A stretch of 5,716 nucleotides of DNA, taken from UBA2040 sp965660955 (GTDB taxonomy: Bacteria; Bacteroidota; Bacteroidia; Flavobacteriales_D; Crocinitomicaceae). The number at the start of each line of letters is the position of its first letter. Position 1 is the first letter of the stretch. Location: contig CBFIBY010000159.1 of the NCBI GenBank assembly GCA_965660955.1, positions 1 to 5,716 of the forward strand. Reading direction: 5' to 3'. Under the pieces are notes generated by a model that saw nothing but the letters and a program-made list of their open reading frames with translations, ran no database searches and was not told the origin of the DNA. Below, piece after piece: positions 1-4,315 of the stretch. The position numbers and the translations under genes were made by a program.

Positions 1-76
1 GCTCGGATGTAGTTTGAGCGAAAAGCCCAATAGAGCAATAGGCAAGAAACATGAACGTTAGAATAATTTTTTTCAT
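1..76 (-). CDS. N-terminus of an exported protein (partial, runs off left edge)
   Basis: Reading leftward from the ATG at 76-74, the frame is open to the window edge and gives 25 residues. They form a textbook Sec signal peptide: it begins MKKIILTF, has a hydrophobic core and ends GLFAQTTSE. Cleavage probably falls after GLFA or GLFAQ, a very common ending in Bacteroidota exported proteins. An in-frame stop (TAA) lies two codons upstream at 80-82, so the start is fixed either to this ATG or to the internal ATG at 52-50. The leader just upstream is A-rich on the coding strand, as is usual for this phylum, and has no Shine-Dalgarno sequence. The mature protein lies outside the window, so no function can be given. 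The gene has the same orientation as the OmpA-like gene but is separated from it by about 270 structured non-coding bases. Confidence 0.72.
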   Translation of the reverse strand, partial: MKKIILTFMFLAYCSIGLFAQTTSE

Positions 77-129
77 TTTTATTTTTTTGACTGGCTAAGT
101 TGCCAAGTATTTATAAACAGAGACTTCAA

Positions 130-153
130 TAAGAATAAAACGCTTTATTCTTA
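130..153. repeat. Perfect inverted repeat, 10-bp arms, 4-nt loop
   Basis: The arms are TAAGAATAAA (130-139) and TTTATTCTTA (144-153), separated by ACGC. All ten positions pair. No T-tract follows on either strand, so this is more likely an operator-like palindrome or an mRNA hairpin in the leader of the left-edge gene than a terminator. It lies 54 bases upstream of that gene's ATG. The core AATAAA-n-TTTATT recurs at 211-227 and 314-331. Confidence 0.6.
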
Positions 154-201
154 CTATTAAGTCGTTGAAAATTTAAAATGGTTGCGTTGTTAAGGAAAGT
201 G

Positions 202-227
202 AATGTTTAAAAATAAACATTTTATTT
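202..227. repeat. Two overlapping, mutually exclusive inverted repeats
   Basis: One hairpin pairs AATGTTTA (202-209) with TAAACATT (214-221) around an AAAA loop. A second pairs AAATAAA (211-217) with TTTATTT (221-227) around CAT. They share bases 211-221, so only one can form at a time. Both are AT-only or nearly so and thermodynamically weak. The arrangement is directly visible, but a function is not established. Confidence 0.45.
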
Positions 228-291
228 AGAATTGAACGATAGTTTAAGGAGCTAAACACGAAATCATTTTTCTGTTTTTAGAGGCTCTCAT

Positions 292-312
292 ATGATTCAC
301 TTTATCAATCAT
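292..312. repeat. Short inverted repeat downstream of the OmpA-like gene
   Basis: ATGATT (292-297) pairs with AATCAT (307-312) around a 9-nt loop. It lies next to the repeat at 314-331, so the 3' region of the OmpA-like transcript could carry two adjacent hairpins. A six-base arm in AT-rich DNA may be chance. Confidence 0.3.
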
Positions 313-313
313 G

Positions 314-331
314 GAAATAAAACTTTATTTC
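314..331. repeat. Inverted repeat just after the OmpA-like stop codon
   Basis: The 18-base element is GAAATAAAacTTTATTTC, with eight matched positions per arm around two bases, so a real RNA hairpin would have about 7 pairs and a 4-nt loop. It begins 14 bases past the stop codon (348-346) on the minus strand. It could protect or help end the OmpA-like mRNA, but the stem has few GC pairs and no T-tract follows, so I do not call it an intrinsic terminator. Confidence 0.45.
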
Positions 332-345
332 AAAGATTGATTTTT

Positions 346-1539
346 TTACAGAATCAAAATTTCAACTCGCCTGTTCGCTTGTTCCTCTTTGGATGTCTTT
401 GGTCTGGCGATCACAGGTTTCGTTCCACCGTATCCTACAGCTTTCATGCGTTTGGCGTTGATTCCACTATTCTCAAGATACTTCATTACTCGTCTTGCGC
501 GAGCCTCTGAAACAGCCATTCCATCCGAGGAGGTTTTGCCCTGTTCGTAAACGTGGCCTTGAATCTCAATTTCAATATCTGCATTTAAAGCAAGAAATTC
601 TCTTAATCTCACCAGAACAGGCTCAGCAGAAGACAATAATTCGGAGGAATTCGGTTTAAATTGAATTTCTTCTAGCTGCATGGATTTGCCTTTTTTCATT
701 CGCTGAAAATAGATTTTTATTGTTTTGTCAACTTTTGGGCTGACATCGTCTCTTCTATCCACATAAAAATATCCACTTTGGTCACATTCGATTTGCAGCG
801 AACCACTTTTTTCAGGGCGAAAGATTAAGTCACTCGCTTTGTATTGTCCTTTAAGATTGTTTATCCCATCCAAACGGATATTTGCGATGACCGGATCACC
901 TGATTCAACATCACGTATCTCTATTCTCGTTTTGTTTGCTGTAAATTCGTCGGTTAAATCGATAATTTTAGACTTGTTATCACTTGTGCTGACGATTTGT
1001 TCAACAATATTGGGAAATAATTCGACGTATAATTTAATGCGTGTTTTTCTTTTCTTTCTTGTGAAAATGACAAAATTGATTTTATCTCCTTTGCGCATTT
1101 GAATTGGGTACAAAGCGTTTTTGATATTGCGATCCGTTAACCACACGGAAGGGTAGTCTTCTTTGATCAGTATTCTTTTAATTTCCGCTTTACCACTCAT
1201 GATATCTTGACAGATGTTTTTTCCGTCTGATTGAAACACAACCAAATTCAAGTCATTGATCTCAGTATCGGCGCGAAGGGCAAATTTACCGTCATAATCT
1301 GCAATGAAGCTAAACCAAACAGAGTTTACCACCTTTACATCCTTGAGAACCTGATAGGATCTAAATTCATTTTTTTTTCCAGAAGTTCCCGGAAGGTCAA
1401 TTATGCTATTTCCTGCTTGAAAAAGATTGATGGCACCATCGCAATCGGCGATATGTTTAGAAACGACGGGCTTTCCCTTGCTTAAACCGCAAGAGAAAAA
1501 TAAGACAAGAATGATAAAGAAATTTAGTCCTTTAAGCAT
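346..1539 (-). CDS. Lipoprotein with C-terminal OmpA-like peptidoglycan-associated domain
   Basis: This is a probable outer-membrane-anchored lipoprotein that contacts the cell wall. With the chosen ATG (1539-1537) it has 397 residues. Residues 1-16 are a lipoprotein signal ending LFFS before the lipidated Cys17. Residues ~30-170 look like a beta-sandwich of the pre-peptidase C-terminal type (CDGAINL at 33, NSVWFSF at ~72-78, NICQ near 110). Cys33 and Cys110 could form a disulfide. A very basic patch (RKKRKTRIK) sits near 161-169. Residues ~200-265 resemble a carboxypeptidase-regulatory-like fold (SGDPVIANIRL, SGYFYV). Residues ~288-395 are OmpA-like: GHVYEQG, SEARARRV, GYGGTKPV and the closing ANRRVEI. 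The aspartate usual after GHT is Tyr331, while the conserved Arg347 is kept. In-frame ATGs at 1569 and 1545 are possible starts; 1539 gives the most typical lipoprotein signal. The gene lies downstream of the DUF4403 gene on the same strand. Confidence 0.85.
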   Translation of the reverse strand: MLKGLNFFIILVLFFSCGLSKGKPVVSKHIADCDGAINLFQAGNSIIDLPGTSGKKNEFRSYQVLKDVKVVNSVWFSFIADYDGKFALRADTEINDLNLVVFQSDGKNICQDIMSGKAEIKRILIKEDYPSVWLTDRNIKNALYPIQMRKGDKINFVIFTRKKRKTRIKLYVELFPNIVEQIVSTSDNKSKIIDLTDEFTANKTRIEIRDVESGDPVIANIRLDGINNLKGQYKASDLIFRPEKSGSLQIECDQSGYFYVDRRDDVSPKVDKTIKIYFQRMKKGKSMQLEEIQFKPNSSELLSSAEPVLVRLREFLALNADIEIEIQGHVYEQGKTSSDGMAVSEARARRVMKYLENSGINAKRMKAVGYGGTKPVIARPKTSKEEQANRRVEILIL

Positions 1540-1553
1540 AATCATACGAAGAT

Positions 1554-1565
1554 ACGATATATCGT
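1554..1565. repeat. 12-bp perfect palindrome at the 5' end of the OmpA-like gene
   Basis: ACGATATATCGT is self-complementary over 12 bases. If translation starts at 1539, it lies 14 bases upstream of the ATG in the leader; if at 1569, it is inside the coding region. It could be an operator or chance. I see no recognisable promoter next to it. Confidence 0.3.
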
Positions 1566-1642
1566 TCATGGTTCATCTGTGGCTTTTGTTTAAAATCCAC
1601 AATTGAAAGTTAATCAAGAACTGTTCCGAAGGTGCGCGAAAC

Positions 1643-3049
1643 TCATAATTTAATGGATAAATTTCCTTTCAAATCAGCAACGAGTCGAATTTCTGATGGT
1701 CCCACTTCAATAGCGGAAATATTGATGTCCTTCATTTCACCATTTAAATATACGAATTGACCTTTTTCATATTCCATTGGTGCGTTGAGTTCAAATTCAA
1801 TTTCTTTTCGAACCATTTCAAGTTGATCTGTCAAATCATATACCGCTTTCTCGCGCAGCATGGTCGTTAACTTTTTGTCGAATAACCATTTTGCGGACTT
1901 TAAAATAGCGTCTTTTGAACGAATGTCAAATTCCATATCAGGAAAACTTATTTCACGTGTTTCCATATCATACGTAGGGGTTCCAAGCACGTAAACACGA
2001 CCTTTCTTGCTTCCCGAAAATGACACTTCAAATAGTAGTTGATTACCCACTGGACCGAGTACCTTGGCCGAATCTATAACAATTTTCTTCTTTTTGTATG
2101 GAATTACCATCTGATTCACATTTTGAGCCAAAATTGAGTTAATACTGTCATAAGAAGCAACCGTCAAAAGAGGTAGATTAAAGTCTTTTTCAGATTTTAT
2201 TTTGGATAAAAATGGAAGTTCTTTTTGCTGTACTGGAACAGAATCGGTTGAAAAAATCGGGCTTAAAACCAAATTTACCGTGACAAGTGCGTTTTGTTTA
2301 TCGAAAGTTATGGGTTCAACACCAATTTTTTGTGGCCGTAGATTCAAAAAGCCCATTCCCTCGATTGGAAAAGAGGATTGTAGTGCATTCCAGACATCTT
2401 CAATCGGAGTTTTTAAGTCAACCCCCTTTATTTGTTGATCAATACTGTCTTCCATTTCGGTAAGTACCTCACTGATTTCTTCTTCAATAATTTTAGAGGC
2501 GTCGTAGTTTAAAAATGATAATTTACAAGGGTCAATAGCTTTCGTTTTTGTTAACGATGTTTTACTTATCAGATTATAATTGCTTGCTAAGCGAATTTTA
2601 CTTTCAAATCCTATTTTTATTTTTCGCAGAGGCTCTCCAACTCCACAACTTACATAGATTCGTGGTGTTAGACAAAACGGACCGCTACCAAAAGCATCAG
2701 CGCACTTTGCGCAGTAATCGGCTCTAATATTGTATTGGCCATCGATGTAATAGGACATTACATTCTTTTTTCCGTTGAATCGGATGGGGTCCCGTTTGAA
2801 GTAATAGGAGAAGCTTACCCCGTCGCAATTGTTCTCTTTTCCCCTGAATGTTTTGGGCAATTCTTTGTTTACAATATCTAGGTATGGAGAAAGATCAATT
2901 TCTATTGGAAGTTTAACGGCACCTGTTCTTTCCGGAACTTTTGTTAATGTTGTTGCTGTAATTTCAGGTTGTTGAGGAACTATATTTCCGCAAGAATTTA
3001 AACTCAATGCGAAAAGAAAAATCGAAAGGAAGTAAAGCAGGTTTTTCAT
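1643..3049 (-). CDS. DUF4403 family lipoprotein
   Basis: A 468-residue lipoprotein of unknown function. The signal MKNLLYFLSIFLFALSLNS precedes the lipidated Cys20, which supports the ATG at 3049-3047; an in-frame ATG at 3067 would add six residues. The body fits DUF4403 in length (about 450-500) and in landmarks: a VWNALQ segment near Trp220, LNLRPQKIGV near 235-244, and GTPTYD near 356-361 followed by the FPDMEFD...AKWLFDKKL block with Trp388. The family's role is not known to me. The long alternation of strands and amphipathic helices would fit a lipid-binding tubular fold, but that is inference. Six further cysteines (75, 113, 116, 126, 135, 175), including CAKC at 113-116, all lie in the N-terminal third, an even number compatible with three disulfides. 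No acidic export signal follows Cys20, so it probably faces the periplasm. It is divergent from the thioredoxin-like gene, and the OmpA-like gene follows after about 100 bases. Confidence 0.85.
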   Translation of the reverse strand: MKNLLYFLSIFLFALSLNSCGNIVPQQPEITATTLTKVPERTGAVKLPIEIDLSPYLDIVNKELPKTFRGKENNCDGVSFSYYFKRDPIRFNGKKNVMSYYIDGQYNIRADYCAKCADAFGSGPFCLTPRIYVSCGVGEPLRKIKIGFESKIRLASNYNLISKTSLTKTKAIDPCKLSFLNYDASKIIEEEISEVLTEMEDSIDQQIKGVDLKTPIEDVWNALQSSFPIEGMGFLNLRPQKIGVEPITFDKQNALVTVNLVLSPIFSTDSVPVQQKELPFLSKIKSEKDFNLPLLTVASYDSINSILAQNVNQMVIPYKKKKIVIDSAKVLGPVGNQLLFEVSFSGSKKGRVYVLGTPTYDMETREISFPDMEFDIRSKDAILKSAKWLFDKKLTTMLREKAVYDLTDQLEMVRKEIEFELNAPMEYEKGQFVYLNGEMKDINISAIEVGPSEIRLVADLKGNLSIKL

Positions 3050-3096
3050 GAAGTCAAAGGTAAACATTTCGAAAAAGTAAGCATATTTGCAGGGAA

Positions 3097-3104
3097 TAAC
3101 TTTG
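3097..3104 (+). promoter_or_regulatory. Possible Bacteroidota -7 promoter element (TAACTTTG)
   Basis: TAACTTTG matches the Bacteroidota -7 consensus TAnnTTTG exactly and ends 23 bases before the ATG of the thioredoxin-like gene, which would give a leader of roughly 15-20 bases. No TTG -33 element is present at the usual spacing, which weakens the call. The element overlaps a 13-base hyphenated inverted repeat, ATAACtttGTTAT (3096-3108), that could be an operator. On the other strand, TACTTTTT (3079-3072) is a weak -7 candidate for the DUF4403 gene. Confidence 0.35.
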
Positions 3105-3127
3105 TTATCATATTTTTATTGAACCAA

Positions 3128-3724
3128 ATGGAGGATTTTTTATTACGAATTGGATTATCGCACACTTGGAGCAAAGCGCTTCCATACCTGATTGTAATTT
3201 TATTTGGATTGTTCCTAGCTCGACTCGTTTACCGCAGATTTCGTTCGAACAAGAAAACGGGAATTGCACTTTCCTTATTCTTTTTAATCGTTCCTTTCAT
3301 CGCTTACTTTGCCGTTAATCCTATTTACCAGGGAGATTTTGGCAAAAATGGACGAGAACAATCCTTTCGAAATGCGAAAACCACCTTGTTTCATGACGGA
3401 CTTTTGGTGATTGCCATTCCAGGCTGTCCTTTTTGTATGGAATCCATCGAAGGGCTGAAGCAAATGAAGAAAAGGCGCCCCAAGTTGAAAATAGAATTTA
3501 CTGTAATTGGAACTTCGGATAAAAAGCTATTGAAGGGATATAAAAAGGCAATTGATGGCAAATTTAAATTGACCAAGCTGCACAATGAAACTGCTTTTAC
3601 AGAGAATACCGGAAACAGTTTTCCCACCTTTGTCTTGATAAAAAAGGGTAAAGCTGTTTTTTCCTGGAGCAACAATGACTTTGGTGTTCGAGCAAAGGAT
3701 GCTATCGAGAATTGGGATGATTAA
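3128..3724 (+). CDS. Membrane-anchored thioredoxin-fold protein with CPFC motif
   Basis: A 198-residue predicted inner-membrane protein with a thioredoxin-like domain. Two hydrophobic segments (~19-36 and ~45-63) flank a basic loop (RRFRSNKK, ~37-44). By the positive-inside rule the loop is cytoplasmic, which puts both ends, including the C-terminal domain, in the periplasm. The domain has a strand GLLVIAIPG leading into CPFC (100-103), a helix after it, a central strand IEFTVIGT, and SFPTFVLIKKGK with the expected cis-proline at Pro166. This is the pattern of an active disulfide oxidoreductase, either reductant or oxidant. It resembles the C-terminal thioredoxin part of Bacteroidota DoxX-thioredoxin proteins, but with two rather than four membrane segments; that similarity is from memory. 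The ATG at 3128 is chosen over an in-frame TTG at 3119. There is no Shine-Dalgarno sequence. The gene converges on the next gene with overlapping stop codons. Confidence 0.8.
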   Translation: MEDFLLRIGLSHTWSKALPYLIVILFGLFLARLVYRRFRSNKKTGIALSLFFLIVPFIAYFAVNPIYQGDFGKNGREQSFRNAKTTLFHDGLLVIAIPGCPFCMESIEGLKQMKKRRPKLKIEFTVIGTSDKKLLKGYKKAIDGKFKLTKLHNETAFTENTGNSFPTFVLIKKGKAVFSWSNNDFGVRAKDAIENWDD

Positions 3725-4260
3725 TTCTTGAACAATTTAGCATATTGAACCGTATAGACTAATGCACTTTCCACTTCAAAAGCCTCACCTTCTTCATCTG
3801 TCGATTCTGAAGTAGTTGTTCGTCCCTTATCGGGAGAACTGCAGACAATTTCATAGTACAAATGATCTGATTCTTTCCTGAGAACCGTTTGAAAGTTGCT
3901 TCCTGCCACTGAATAATTGGAGAACAAGGTGTGGTTGAGCAAAACTTCATCAATCAAAATACCATCTTGCTCATCGAGTATGTAATGTTTGTTGTCTTCA
4001 AAATCAGTGTTCAATCCCAACCGATAATCCTTTACTTGATTTCCATACTTTTCACTAAAAAAGGAAACTTTGTACACGAATAAAGCTGGATTTTCCTTGG
4101 CATGAAGATCCAAATGAATGGTTAAAGAATCTTTTCTTCCATCAGGAAATTCCATATATAGTATGCCTTCATAATGACCAACCCAACTATTCAATTCGGT
4201 AATTTGGGTGTAGAAAGCGTTGGACAAAAACAGGACGATAAATAGGAATAAATATTTCAT
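3721..4260 (-). CDS. Small secreted protein, possible lipocalin-like beta-barrel
   Basis: A 179-residue exported protein that I do not recognise by name. The start MKYLFLFIVLFLSNAFYTQ is a Sec signal peptide, with cleavage likely near residue 15-19. There is no lipobox. The mature part has repeated alternating hydrophobic strands: WVGHYEGILYMEF (26-38), DSLTIHLDLH, LFVYKVSFF, a segment YILDEQDGILIDE (93-105) and HLYYEIV (133-139). A WxGxYxG opening followed by this many strands suggests a lipocalin-like or similar small barrel, which is inference. Residues 148-164 are rich in Thr/Ser and then Glu/Asp and are probably a surface loop. The only cysteine is Cys140, so no internal disulfide is possible. 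The start is fixed by the signal peptide. Its ATG lies six bases after the icd terminator stem, which leaves its promoter unclear. Confidence 0.72.
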   Translation of the reverse strand: MKYLFLFIVLFLSNAFYTQITELNSWVGHYEGILYMEFPDGRKDSLTIHLDLHAKENPALFVYKVSFFSEKYGNQVKDYRLGLNTDFEDNKHYILDEQDGILIDEVLLNHTLFSNYSVAGSNFQTVLRKESDHLYYEIVCSSPDKGRTTTSESTDEEGEAFEVESALVYTVQYAKLFKN

Positions 4261-4265
4261 TGCAT

Positions 4266-4297
4266 AAAAAAAGACCTAATCAATATAGGTCTTTTTT
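4266..4297 (-). terminator. Intrinsic terminator downstream of icd (possibly bidirectional)
   Basis: A 12-bp stem pairs 4267-4278 (ending AGACCTA) with 4286-4297 (starting TAGGTCT) around a 7-nt loop. The outer six pairs are A-T, so read on the minus strand the GGTC core is followed by a run of seven T (4272-4266). The hairpin begins 18 bases past the icd stop codon, a usual distance. On the plus strand the stem is followed by six T, so it could also stop transcription from the left. It ends only six bases before the start codon of the next minus-strand gene. Confidence 0.85.
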
Positions 4298-4315
4298 CTG
4301 AGAAATATTTTGCGT

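Larger units (their letters stand above)
77..345. other. Non-coding intergenic region rich in inverted repeats
   Basis: I see no credible gene in this stretch. It lies between the stop of the OmpA-like lipoprotein gene and the start of the partial exported-protein gene, both on the minus strand. It must therefore hold the 3' end of the first transcript and probably the promoter of the second. I could not find a convincing TAnnTTTG promoter element on the minus strand. What stands out is a series of short AT-rich inverted repeats (130-153, 202-227, 292-312, 314-331), listed separately. None is followed by a clean T-tract on the minus strand, so none is a standard intrinsic terminator. Confidence 0.6.

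Noticed and set aside
292..510. Plus-strand open frame of 72 codons crossing the end of the OmpA-like gene
   Set aside because: Most of it is antisense to the OmpA-like domain, which has clear family motifs. The frame shows no motif, signal peptide or leader of its own.
839..1485. Two plus-strand open frames (839-1102 and 1231-1485) opposite the OmpA-like gene
   Set aside because: They are antisense shadows of a well-supported gene with no recognisable protein features.
2202..2438. Plus-strand open frame opposite the DUF4403 gene
   Set aside because: It is antisense to conserved DUF4403 sequence, with no domain or leader.
3119..3127. TTG start that would add three residues to the thioredoxin-like protein
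   Set aside because: An ATG follows three codons later, and neither start has a Shine-Dalgarno sequence. The extra residues add nothing to the membrane topology.
3391..3675. Minus-strand open frame opposite the thioredoxin-like gene
   Set aside because: The plus strand holds the CPFC and cis-proline motifs; the opposite frame has nothing recognisable.
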